From NCBI GenBank assembly GCA_945877885.1, contig CAMCSI010000044.1, positions 1-9,563 of the forward strand: 9,563 bases of DNA. The letters run 5' to 3'. Positions 1 through 6,060 of the stretch are shown one piece after another. Below the pieces are notes generated by a model. That model had not been told where the DNA came from, searched no databases, and saw only the letters and a list, made by a program, of their open reading frames with translations. A program made the translations under genes and the position numbers. The stretch's first letter is position 1. The number at the start of each line of letters is the position of its first letter. This stretch comes from Chlamydia trachomatis (GTDB lineage: Bacteria > Chlamydiota > Chlamydiia > Chlamydiales > 2-12-FULL-49-11).

Positions 1-239
1 TCGGTAAAATTCCACCTTGAATGGGAAGTTTTAGTCCCCCCATAGTTTGTATAGGTCCTCCTCAAAGGTAAAGGGATAGCCCCCTGCACCACATGATCTT
101 GAAAGCTAAGCTGCAACCTGCCTGTGATCACATTCACATGATTATTGATGATAGGATCATCACTGGAGGAAAAAAAGTCTCCCCAAGCAGCCCACATGTA
201 CAAAGGGATTGTAAAGATCAATAGAAAGAGTCTTTGCAA
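1..239 (-). CDS. RHS-repeat-like secreted protein, N-terminal fragment (runs off window)
   Basis: This is an open frame of 79 codons on the minus strand, still open at base 1. No ATG is available upstream in frame: a TAA lies six codons before the TTG at 237-239. That TTG is preceded by GAGGAA with a 6-base spacer, so it is the likely start. Residues 1-19 have a basic start and a hydrophobic run (RLFLLIFTIPLYMWAAWG), as in a signal peptide. The mature part begins with acidic and serine residues, followed by VNVITGRLQLSFQD and GAIPLPLRRTYT. This fits the N-terminal pattern of RHS/YD-repeat and wall-associated proteins (VN..TG.L.L...D......PL.L.RTY). RHS proteins are large surface or secreted proteins, often with toxic or adhesive C-termini; none of that part is visible here. 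The family call rests on this short motif. The gene has its own strong promoter, so it is probably not just the end of the aroE-like operon. Confidence 0.6.
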   Translation of the reverse strand, partial: MQRLFLLIFTIPLYMWAAWGDFFSSSDDPIINNHVNVITGRLQLSFQDHVVQGAIPLPLRRTYTNYGGTKTSHSRWNFT

Positions 240-245
240 AGTTAT

Positions 246-251
246 TTCCTC
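246..251 (-). promoter_or_regulatory. Shine-Dalgarno site that decides the TTG start of the RHS-like gene
   Basis: GAGGAA on the minus strand lies 6 bases before TTG (237-239). The ATG at 251-253 overlaps this site but opens only a three-codon frame (ATG AGG AAA TAA), so it cannot be the gene start. Confidence 0.6.
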
Positions 252-273
252 ATTTTAATAAATAAAAAATAAA

Positions 274-302
274 ATTGTAGTTTTAAAAACTCTAAATGTC
301 AA
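274..302 (-). promoter_or_regulatory. Near-consensus sigma70-type promoter for the RHS-like gene
   Basis: On the minus strand a perfect -35 TTGACA (297-302) is followed by a 17-base spacer and a -10 TACAAT (274-279, 5 of 6). Transcription would begin near 267, giving a leader of about 28 bases that holds the GAGGAA ribosome site. The promoter lies wholly between the aroE-like stop and the RHS-like start. It is the best promoter match in the window. Confidence 0.75.
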
Positions 303-312
303 CCTAAATATT

Positions 313-1062
313 TCAAATGTAGCTGTTTATTTTATCTTTTAGTAAAAAAGATAATCCATAAATGGATAAAGCATAAAACATCAAAGCCCCTGAAATATAT
401 ACCCCATTTCCACCAGTAACTGCAGTCTTTAACTTACAAGCTCCAGTTCTTGATGCCATATCTAATACGACTTTACCATTAAAAGAGATGTTGTCGGAAA
501 CTAATGATCGATCATCTAAAGGATCCATACCAACACTTGTTGCATTGATAAATACATCAAAAGCTTGTGGGATCGTAGCGGAAAACTCTACTTGCAACTC
601 TTTTGCAAGCATTAACCCTTTCTCTTTAGTGCGATTCACACAAATCACCTTAGCGCCACGCTTTTTTGCCTCATATATCGCAGCTCTAGCAGCTCCACCT
701 GCCCCCATCACTACGACAACTTTATCTTTGACCAAAAGCCTTTCTTCGATAGGATCAAGCGCCCCCATTCCATCGAAATTTTGGCCATGCATCTTTCCAT
801 CTTTAACGGCTATATAGTTAACACTTCCTATTGCTTTTGCGTCGTTTGAGAGGGTATCGCAATAAGAAATTACATCCACTTTATGCGGCATGGTGACGGT
901 AATAAAATCAAAGTCTGCAGTTTCAAAAAAGCGCTTCAATTCACCTTTAGGAACTTGTATTTTTTCAAAGCTACCATCAATTCCAAACTTTTCATAAAGG
1001 ATTGGGTATAGCTGATCTGAAGTGCTAAAGGTAACAGGGTCGCCTATTAAAGCGCCTTTCAT
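313..1062 (-). CDS. Divergent shikimate dehydrogenase-like protein (AroE family)
   Basis: This 249-residue protein is short for AroE (about 260-290) and has both AroE domains. The N-terminal substrate domain shows GDPVTFSTS (S13, S15 at the shikimate-binding serines), TVTMPHK with the catalytic lysine K61, GSVN (N82) and NFDGMG with the catalytic aspartate D97. The NADP domain shows MGAGGAARA (119-126) and NRT (143-145), a signature that favours NADPH, then NATSVGM (173-179). The usual DLVYNP loop is replaced by DMASRT, and the C-terminal helix that normally carries a substrate-binding Gln (MLVxQ) reads MFYAL, with Leu at that place. AroE reduces 3-dehydroshikimate in the cytosol. In Chlamydia this activity is usually part of an AroDE fusion, but no dehydratase domain is present here. 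The start overlaps the hydrolase stop as ATGA, so the two are translationally coupled. It is either a weak or degenerate AroE or a paralogue with another substrate. Confidence 0.8.
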   Translation of the reverse strand: MKGALIGDPVTFSTSDQLYPILYEKFGIDGSFEKIQVPKGELKRFFETADFDFITVTMPHKVDVISYCDTLSNDAKAIGSVNYIAVKDGKMHGQNFDGMGALDPIEERLLVKDKVVVVMGAGGAARAAIYEAKKRGAKVICVNRTKEKGLMLAKELQVEFSATIPQAFDVFINATSVGMDPLDDRSLVSDNISFNGKVVLDMASRTGACKLKTAVTGGNGVYISGALMFYALSIYGLSFLLKDKINSYI

Positions 1063-1916
1063 GATTTATGTGATGTAACCATCGTCGATGGGCCTAAAAG
1101 CTTATTGATTTCCTCTATATAGATCCCATTTTGGTGCACATAGTTATGACCACAACCTTCTAGTGTGTAGAATTTATAGTCAACGTTAGTATCCTCAAGC
1201 TTTTTCACAATCATCTCAGATTGAGAATAGGGGATTAGGTCATCCTCTGTGCCATGGAAAATATATAATGGACAATTCACCTTACTAATCCAAGTGTCTG
1301 TGCGAAGGTGATATTTTAAAATGATTTTGAGCACACTTCTAGATAAAATCGGCTTATTAAAATGAGCAGTTTCTATCATATTGTAATATGGGGAGATTAA
1401 GATACACATTTTAGGATGGTTTTTCGTTGCCACATAGGAAGCCATAGAGGTTCCAAGGGAAACTCCATGAATAATAATTTCATCTTCATTATAACGCTTT
1501 TTCAAATAGTCGTAGGCTGCAATCGAATCAACCATCAAATTTTCTTCCGTCAGATTATCTGTGCTTTTCCCAAAGCCTCTATAATCAATGACAAACACAT
1601 CATAACCGTGATGAACATAGGCTTCAGCCCGCTCACCCCAATAAAGCAAGTTTCTACCCTTCCCATGCAAGTATAAAACTACCCCTTTTGCTTTACTTTC
1701 TGTGAAAAAATGCAATCCATTTACAGTTTCACCATTTCCCACAGGTAGATTTACTTCCTCAAATGCTGTCTCAAAATGAAATTCGTGATTAGGCTCAAGC
1801 CTTTTACATCTGAAAATCAACCTCTCTTGCATCTGATAATAGTAACCAAACACACCTAGTGCTCCAATTAAAAAAGCAACCGGTAACCATTTTAAAATTC
1901 TTTTCATGACAAACAT
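1059..1916 (-). CDS. Membrane-anchored alpha/beta hydrolase (Bem46/ABHD13-like)
   Basis: This is a 285-residue serine hydrolase with an N-terminal signal anchor (residues 9-28, LKWLPVAFLIGALGVFGYYY region), which would place the catalytic domain outside the inner membrane. The oxyanion region is LYLHGKG (81-87). The DYRGFGKS motif follows (111-118). The nucleophile elbow is GVSLGT with Ser153. The acid is in HGTEDDLIP (Asp225), and the base is His257 in GCGHNY. All parts of the triad are therefore present. This subfamily includes esterases, thioesterases and depalmitoylases; the substrate cannot be read from sequence. ATG at 1914-1916 is taken as the start, with ATG at 1905-1907 (MKRIL) as an alternative; neither has a good ribosome site. 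The stop overlaps the aroE-like start by 4 bases, suggesting a two-gene operon. It is divergent from mnmA. Confidence 0.85.
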   Translation of the reverse strand: MFVMKRILKWLPVAFLIGALGVFGYYYQMQERLIFRCKRLEPNHEFHFETAFEEVNLPVGNGETVNGLHFFTESKAKGVVLYLHGKGRNLLYWGERAEAYVHHGYDVFVIDYRGFGKSTDNLTEENLMVDSIAAYDYLKKRYNEDEIIIHGVSLGTSMASYVATKNHPKMCILISPYYNMIETAHFNKPILSRSVLKIILKYHLRTDTWISKVNCPLYIFHGTEDDLIPYSQSEMIVKKLEDTNVDYKFYTLEGCGHNYVHQNGIYIEEINKLLGPSTMVTSHKS

Positions 1917-2002
1917 ATTAGTACAACTCTATTTTTTATTGCAAGGTTTTGAAATTGATTTTACTGATTTACTAAACCAATTTTAACAGAAAGAAGGTAT
2001 TG

Positions 2003-2032
2003 TTGCATCCAAAACATCATTTAGGTTATCCT
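2003..2032 (+). promoter_or_regulatory. Weak candidate promoter for mnmA
   Basis: TTGCAT (2003-2008), an 18-base spacer and TATCCT (2027-2032) lie 28 bases before the mnmA start. The match is only moderate. I see no strong Shine-Dalgarno site before the ATG at 2061. Confidence 0.3.
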
Positions 2033-2060
2033 ATTACCAGAAAACTTAAATTTTAATGAA

Positions 2061-3110
2061 ATGAATGAAGAACAAGTCATAGCAGTTGGTTTATCAGGCG
2101 GGGTCGATTCGGCTGTAACTGCCTATCTTCTCAAAAAAGAAGGTTACAAAGTAATCGCTTTTTTCATGAAAAACTGGGAGGAAGATGGTGAGCACTGCCC
2201 TGCTGAAAAAGACTACCAAGACGCTCTTGCCGTTGCTGAAAAAATAGGGATCCCTCTCTACTCATTCAATTTTTCAAAACAATACTTTGATGAGGTTTTT
2301 ACCGATTTATTAGAGGGGCTGAAAAAAGGAACTACACCCAATCCCGATATTTTATGCAACCGTGAGATCAAATTCAATGTTTTCCTAAAAAAAGCACTAT
2401 CTTTAGGAGCTACACACCTTGCAACGGGTCATTATGCCCGCATTGGAGAAGGCTTTTCTCTTTTAAGGGGAAAAGATGACAATAAAGATCAAAGCTACTT
2501 TTTATATACGCTTAAAGAGGATATCCTTAAAAAAACGTTATTTCCCTGTGGAATTTATACAAAACCGCAAATTCGAGAAATTGCAGCTTTAGCAGAGCTT
2601 CCTGTCTTCAATAAAAAAGATTCCACCGGTATTTGCTTTATTGGAAAGCGAAATTTTGGAGACTTTATAGCAGAATATATGCCTGCTACAAAAGGGGTGT
2701 TTAAAACCTCTTTAGGAAAAATCGTTGGGGAGCATAATGGGGCATGGTTTTACACAATTGGTCAGCGAAAAGGGCTCTGTATTGGTGGTGAAGGAGAAGC
2801 TTGGTACGTTACAGGAAAAGATATTCACACTCATACTGTTTTTGTTGCCCAAGGGGAAAATCATGTTGATTTATTTAAAAAAACGACCCTTGTAGAAGAG
2901 GTTTCCTGGGTAAATAAAGAGCCTGATTTTCCACTTAAGTGCACGGCTAAAATCCGCTACCGCTCAAAAGATGTCCCTTGCACAGTTACAAAAATTAATG
3001 ATGAATTAAAAGTTGAATTTGATGAAGCTCAAAGAGCTGTCACCCCTGCTCAATCTATCGTATTTTACGATGGAAACATCTGTCTTGGTGGGGCTATGAT
3101 AAGCGCTTGA
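2061..3110 (+). CDS. mnmA: tRNA-specific 2-thiouridylase MnmA
   Basis: MnmA adenylates U34 of tRNA-Lys, -Glu and -Gln and inserts sulfur delivered by a persulfide relay, giving the s2U part of mnm5s2U. It acts in the cytosol. At 349 residues it is near the usual 350-370. The N-terminal PP-loop is SGGVDS (12-17). The NxDxxCN region reads NPDILCNREIKF and contains Cys99, the first catalytic cysteine. LATGHYAR (119-127) and KDQSYFLYTL (142-151) are typical of the family. The second catalytic cysteine is Cys192 in DSTGICFIGKR. GQRKGLCIGG (235-243) begins the central domain, followed by the C-terminal beta-barrel. All catalytic residues are present. It is divergent from the hydrolase gene and 59 bases upstream of the RDD gene on the same strand. 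The sequence before the ATG is AT-rich without a clear ribosome site. Confidence 0.97.
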   Translation: MNEEQVIAVGLSGGVDSAVTAYLLKKEGYKVIAFFMKNWEEDGEHCPAEKDYQDALAVAEKIGIPLYSFNFSKQYFDEVFTDLLEGLKKGTTPNPDILCNREIKFNVFLKKALSLGATHLATGHYARIGEGFSLLRGKDDNKDQSYFLYTLKEDILKKTLFPCGIYTKPQIREIAALAELPVFNKKDSTGICFIGKRNFGDFIAEYMPATKGVFKTSLGKIVGEHNGAWFYTIGQRKGLCIGGEGEAWYVTGKDIHTHTVFVAQGENHVDLFKKTTLVEEVSWVNKEPDFPLKCTAKIRYRSKDVPCTVTKINDELKVEFDEAQRAVTPAQSIVFYDGNICLGGAMISA

Positions 3111-3134
3111 TAATATCATAAGAATTCCTTAAGG

Positions 3135-3163
3135 TTGAAAATAAGGCCGTTTTTTGCGAGAAT
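3135..3163 (+). promoter_or_regulatory. Candidate promoter giving a leaderless mRNA for the RDD gene
   Basis: TTGAAA (3135-3140), a 17-base spacer and GAGAAT (3158-3163, 4 of 6) would start transcription around 3169-3171, exactly at the ATG at 3170. The region has only a weak purine run (GAGA) before the start. Confidence 0.4.
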
Positions 3164-3169
3164 GCTTCC

Positions 3170-4120
3170 ATGAGACAATCCAGATTTATCAGTCGAACAA
3201 TTGACTACAGTATATTTTATACTTTACTTTTAGCCCTTCATTTTCCATATCTTGCAAATTTAATCTTGTTGCTTGCTACCCCTATATTATTTGCTCCGAT
3301 AGAAGCATTATTTTATTATTTAACCAAAACAACTCCTGGTAAATGGATTTTTGGGATAGCCCTTTCTAAAAAGCTAAACCTTTATTCCTCCTTCAAACTT
3401 GCCTTTAAAAAGGCATTTTTAGTGCTACCTCTTTTATTTTCTCCATTAAATATCTTTTTTGCTATCTTCTATGTGAGAGAAAACGCAGATTTCAAAAAAA
3501 ATCGTTGGGATAAATTTGAAGATATAAGAATTATACAAAATAAACGGCAGGGTTTTTTAAAATTCATATGCTTATTCATCTTTTGCTTTAGCATGATCTA
3601 CAACTACGTGCCAGCTAAATACACCAGAAATTTCATAGATATTTCAAGTCGCGAAGTAAGCATCGACTCATGGGTAAAAGTCAAAGACGATAATCTCAAA
3701 TTTTCAGTCTACTTTCCATCAAAACCTAAAGTGGAAGAAAAATCCATTGAAGTAACAGATCAAAACACCACCTTAGAGGTGACAGAGTTTACTCATAGTG
3801 ATGATGTAAACTACTCATTAGTATCTTCCCCAATCCCCTCTTCTTGGACGCTTTTTGGAAGTAAATACCTATTTAATGCTATGTGTAACCCGCTAGAAAA
3901 ACACCAGGGGAAAGTCGTTAGTAAAAAAATGTGCACCCATGGCGGCTACCCTGCTATGAACTATCTTCTTGATAACAATGATGATAAAGGTCAAACAAAA
4001 GGGACTCTAATTCTTGTAAAAAGCACTATCTACAAAATCGAAGTACACTCTAAAAAAATTCTTTCTGAAGAGCAACTAAAACTTGCCGATGAGTTTATCA
4101 ACTCTTTTGACGTTAATTAA
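3170..4120 (+). CDS. RDD-family membrane protein with extra C-terminal soluble domain
   Basis: This protein has 316 residues. Residues 1-125 match the RDD family: RFISRTIDY near the N-terminus, the TPGKWIFGI motif (55-63) after the second helix, and RWDKFEDIRII (112-122), corresponding to the family's closing HDxxxxT motif. Hydrophobic segments lie at about 13-50 (one long or two helices), 82-101 and 128-147. After the last helix comes a soluble part of about 165 residues with FSVYFPSKP (178-186), SLVSSPIP, YPAMNYLL and a closing DEFINSF. The pattern FPxKP ... YP ... FxxSF resembles small beta-rich domains found in many secreted bacterial proteins and lipoproteins; I cannot name the family. 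With four helices it would face the same side as the N-terminus. RDD functions are poorly defined; some members act in ion transport. The stop lies one base from the convergent gene's stop. Confidence 0.75.
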   Translation: MRQSRFISRTIDYSIFYTLLLALHFPYLANLILLLATPILFAPIEALFYYLTKTTPGKWIFGIALSKKLNLYSSFKLAFKKAFLVLPLLFSPLNIFFAIFYVRENADFKKNRWDKFEDIRIIQNKRQGFLKFICLFIFCFSMIYNYVPAKYTRNFIDISSREVSIDSWVKVKDDNLKFSVYFPSKPKVEEKSIEVTDQNTTLEVTEFTHSDDVNYSLVSSPIPSSWTLFGSKYLFNAMCNPLEKHQGKVVSKKMCTHGGYPAMNYLLDNNDDKGQTKGTLILVKSTIYKIEVHSKKILSEEQLKLADEFINSFDVN

Positions 4121-4121
4121 T

Positions 4122-4568
4122 TTAATGCTCTGACGAAGAGTTACATTTTTGATAAACCCCTAAGCCAACGAGTAATATCGTTGCTGCCAAAAACAGCAAG
4201 ATTGGATAGATAAGTTTTGTAATATCTGTTTTAACACTCTCTATTGTAATAACAAGAGCTTCAAGCGATAAAGCAGTCACAATGATGGTAATAAATTTTG
4301 TAAAAGCACGCCTTGCCTCTTTGGGGGAGCGATCATGCCCCTTGAGCACCTCTTCTACGATTAAATACTTAGATACATCAATTACAGCTATGGAAAATAC
4401 AATAAGCGCCACTTCATCAAGTAGTTTATAAACGGTAAAAACCGAAGTGCTTAAATCTGTTACGATGCTAATAATTGCTGCTGCTATAATCCATAAAGAG
4501 ATAAGATACAGACAGGCGCAGCCAACTGTATAGGCAAAATTGGAAAGCATGCGAATATATTTATCCAT
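4122..4568 (-). CDS. Conserved four-helix membrane protein, function unknown
   Basis: This 148-residue protein has four predicted transmembrane helices (about 13-36, 48-70, 92-110 and 118-138) and short loops. Charged residues lie in or at the edges of the helices: D51, E52, D64, K67, E72, E73, K91 and E103. The cytosolic-looking middle loop is GHDRSPKEARRAFTKF (77-92). I recall proteobacterial membrane proteins with similar DVSKYLxxEEVL and KFxxIIxxALSLEAL stretches but cannot name a characterised family, so no function is given. The start ATG at 4566-4568 has no clear ribosome site; M7 is the next in-frame ATG. TTGACA (minus strand, 4601-4606) could be a -35 element, but the -10 at the right spacing is poor. 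The gene is convergent with the RDD gene and divergent from the rluA-like gene. Confidence 0.7.
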   Translation of the reverse strand: MDKYIRMLSNFAYTVGCACLYLISLWIIAAAIISIVTDLSTSVFTVYKLLDEVALIVFSIAVIDVSKYLIVEEVLKGHDRSPKEARRAFTKFITIIVTALSLEALVITIESVKTDITKLIYPILLFLAATILLVGLGVYQKCNSSSEH

Positions 4569-4711
4569 ATAACAAAAGCACTACTGATTTAAGGACGATC
4601 TGTCAAGTTCTATTATAGATTTATCCACCTTATGATATTGCATCCAGTTTAATTACAATGAGTTAGATTGAATATATGGACAAAATAGGTGATAAAGGAT
4701 AAACTAGATGC

Positions 4712-5539
4712 ATGATTCAGCTTTCCATTACCACAGAAGAGGAAACTCTTCTTACAGATTTACTTCAAAAAATTTATCCAGACCTATCTCAAGGTAAGAT
4801 AAAAAAGCTCTACCAACAAAGTAGGGTGATGAGAAATAGCTTCGTTGCTGAAAAAGACTGCCTGCTTAAAAAAAATGAGGTCATTTCTATTCTAAAGAAG
4901 CCAAATTTCATTAAGGATATGATCATCTATTATGAGGATGAAGATATTGTAGTTATAGAAAAGCCAGCATTTACCCTATCTGTTGATTCTGAAAAAACTC
5001 CAGGGGTAAGCATTCATTCCACCTTAAAAAGATACTATGGCTCAGTTTTTCCAGTGCAAAGGCTTGATAGAGAAACAACTGGTGTGATGGTCTTTGCTCT
5101 TACAAGGGAAGCAAAAGATTCCTTTAGAGGGCAGTTTATGGATAGAACTGTGGAAAGAGAGTATATAGCCGTTGTACACGGTGCTATCAAAGAAAAAGCT
5201 GGGGTGTGGAGATGCTTTTTAAAAGAATGTGGTGATATGAAGATGAGGGTATCTAATAGTGGAATTGAAGCCATCACTCATTATAAGGTGAATAAAACAG
5301 TTGGTAGCCTCTATAGCTTTATCAGCTGTAAGTTGGAAACGGGGAAGAAAAACCAAATCCGAGTTCAATCGGCCCATGCAGGACATCCTATCATTGGTGA
5401 TAGTAGGTATGGAACAGATCAAAAAAATAAAACTTTATTTTTACACGCTCATAAACTTGCCTTCACTCACCCTCGCACTGGAAAAAGACTAAGCTTTATA
5501 TCCCCTATCCCGAACGATTTTAGAAAGAAAATATTTTAA
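4712..5539 (+). CDS. RluA-family RNA pseudouridine synthase
   Basis: Pseudouridine synthases of this family isomerise specific uridines in rRNA or tRNA. At 275 residues it has the usual architecture: an N-terminal S4-like RNA-binding domain (about 12-61, with LSQGKIKKLYQQSRV) and a catalytic domain from about 68. Catalytic Asp119 lies in QRLDRETTGVMVF; most relatives have HRLD, so His is replaced by Gln. DRTVEREYIAVVHG (144-157) and the closing motif TGKKNQIRVQ...GHPIIGDSRYG are also typical, again with Gln where His is common in RVH. The target uridine cannot be deduced. The start at 4712 follows AAAGGAT by 11 bases, a long spacer. An out-of-frame ATG at 4708 has better spacing but ends after 30 codons, so 4712 is kept. 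The gene is followed 50 bases later by the PspC gene. Confidence 0.92.
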   Translation: MIQLSITTEEETLLTDLLQKIYPDLSQGKIKKLYQQSRVMRNSFVAEKDCLLKKNEVISILKKPNFIKDMIIYYEDEDIVVIEKPAFTLSVDSEKTPGVSIHSTLKRYYGSVFPVQRLDRETTGVMVFALTREAKDSFRGQFMDRTVEREYIAVVHGAIKEKAGVWRCFLKECGDMKMRVSNSGIEAITHYKVNKTVGSLYSFISCKLETGKKNQIRVQSAHAGHPIIGDSRYGTDQKNKTLFLHAHKLAFTHPRTGKRLSFISPIPNDFRKKIF

Positions 5540-5552
5540 ATTCGATTTTATC

Positions 5553-5582
5553 TTGACCTTTAGAGCTTTTTTCCCTTAGAAT
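5553..5582 (+). promoter_or_regulatory. Strong promoter predicting a leaderless pspC-like mRNA
   Basis: TTGACC (5 of 6; 5553-5558), an 18-base spacer and TAGAAT (5 of 6; 5577-5582) would place the transcription start at about 5588-5590, at the ATG itself (5590). The AAGAGG at 5583-5588 ends one base before the ATG, too close to serve as a normal ribosome site. Confidence 0.6.
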
Positions 5583-5589
5583 AAGAGGT

Positions 5590-5985
5590 ATGAAAAGGAT
5601 TTATAGAGAGAGATTTGACAAAAAACTTGCAGGCGTTTGCGGAGGTCTTGCTCAGTATTTTCAGATAGATGCCTCTATCATTAGAATGATTTGGTTACTT
5701 TTAACCTTATTTTCTGGCGGGATTTTTATTATTGTCTATTTAGTATGTTGGGCAGTTATCCCCTTAGGTCCAAAATCTTATGTGGTTGCAAATTACAAAA
5801 AACTTTACCGCTCAAAAACTGATCGAAGAATTTCTGGTATTTGCGGCGGGCTAGGTAAGTATCTAGGTTTTGACTCTAACATCCTAAGATTGATTTTTGT
5901 AGTACTCATGTTTATGACAGCCTTTATGCCAATCATCTTATATATTGTAGCAAGTTACATCATCCCTGAAGAACCTTCTAGGTAA
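5590..5985 (+). CDS. Tandem double-PspC-domain membrane protein
   Basis: This 131-residue protein consists of two PspC domains with almost nothing between them. Domain 1 (about 2-60) begins KRIYRERFDKKLAGVCGGLA, followed by QYFQID and a hydrophobic pair ending CWAVIP. Domain 2 (about 70-128) begins KKLYRSKTDRRISGICGG, followed by KYLGFD and ends SYIIPEEP. The repeated signature is [KR]xxYR....D+.[IL][AS]G[VI]CGGL..Y. Single PspC domains are common in small membrane proteins; the original PspC is a partner in the phage-shock response to membrane stress in enterobacteria. No PspA, PspB or PspF neighbour is present, so a stress role is only a guess. The ATG at 5590 fits the family's usual N-terminus exactly. 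The gene has its own promoter and is not necessarily co-transcribed with the rluA-like gene upstream. Confidence 0.9.
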   Translation: MKRIYRERFDKKLAGVCGGLAQYFQIDASIIRMIWLLLTLFSGGIFIIVYLVCWAVIPLGPKSYVVANYKKLYRSKTDRRISGICGGLGKYLGFDSNILRLIFVVLMFMTAFMPIILYIVASYIIPEEPSR

Positions 5986-6005
5986 GATAAACCCAATTAT
6001 ATCTG

Positions 6006-6034
6006 TTGCGGAAGAATAACTAGGTGATTATACT
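6006..6034 (+). promoter_or_regulatory. Promoter of the adenylate kinase gene
   Basis: TTGCGG (6006-6011), a 17-base spacer and TATACT (6029-6034, 5 of 6) are predicted to start transcription near 6041. The leader of about 20 bases contains AAGGAG at 6050-6055, five bases before the ATG. Confidence 0.6.
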
Positions 6035-6060
6035 TCTTCATGCCAAAATAAGGAGATCTG

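Noticed and set aside
279..291. Palindrome AGTTTTAAAAACT downstream of the aroE-like gene
   Set aside because: It lies in the spacer of the RHS promoter, has a one-base centre and only A/T pairs in the middle; it is neither a credible RNA hairpin nor a proven operator.
488..817. Plus-strand open frame of 109 codons
   Set aside because: It lies opposite the aroE-like gene, whose protein motifs are clear; no ribosome site or family features.
3119..3136. TAAG/CTTA and CCTTAAGG palindromes after mnmA as a terminator
   Set aside because: The stem is only four pairs and no T run follows directly; the T run at 3150-3155 is too far away.
4601..4606. Perfect TTGACA on the minus strand before the four-helix gene, as a full promoter
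   Set aside because: With 16-18 base spacing the -10 would be TAGTGC or worse, so a complete promoter cannot be supported.
5035..5422. Minus-strand frames inside the rluA-like gene
   Set aside because: They mirror the codons of a clearly real pseudouridine synthase and show no domain features.
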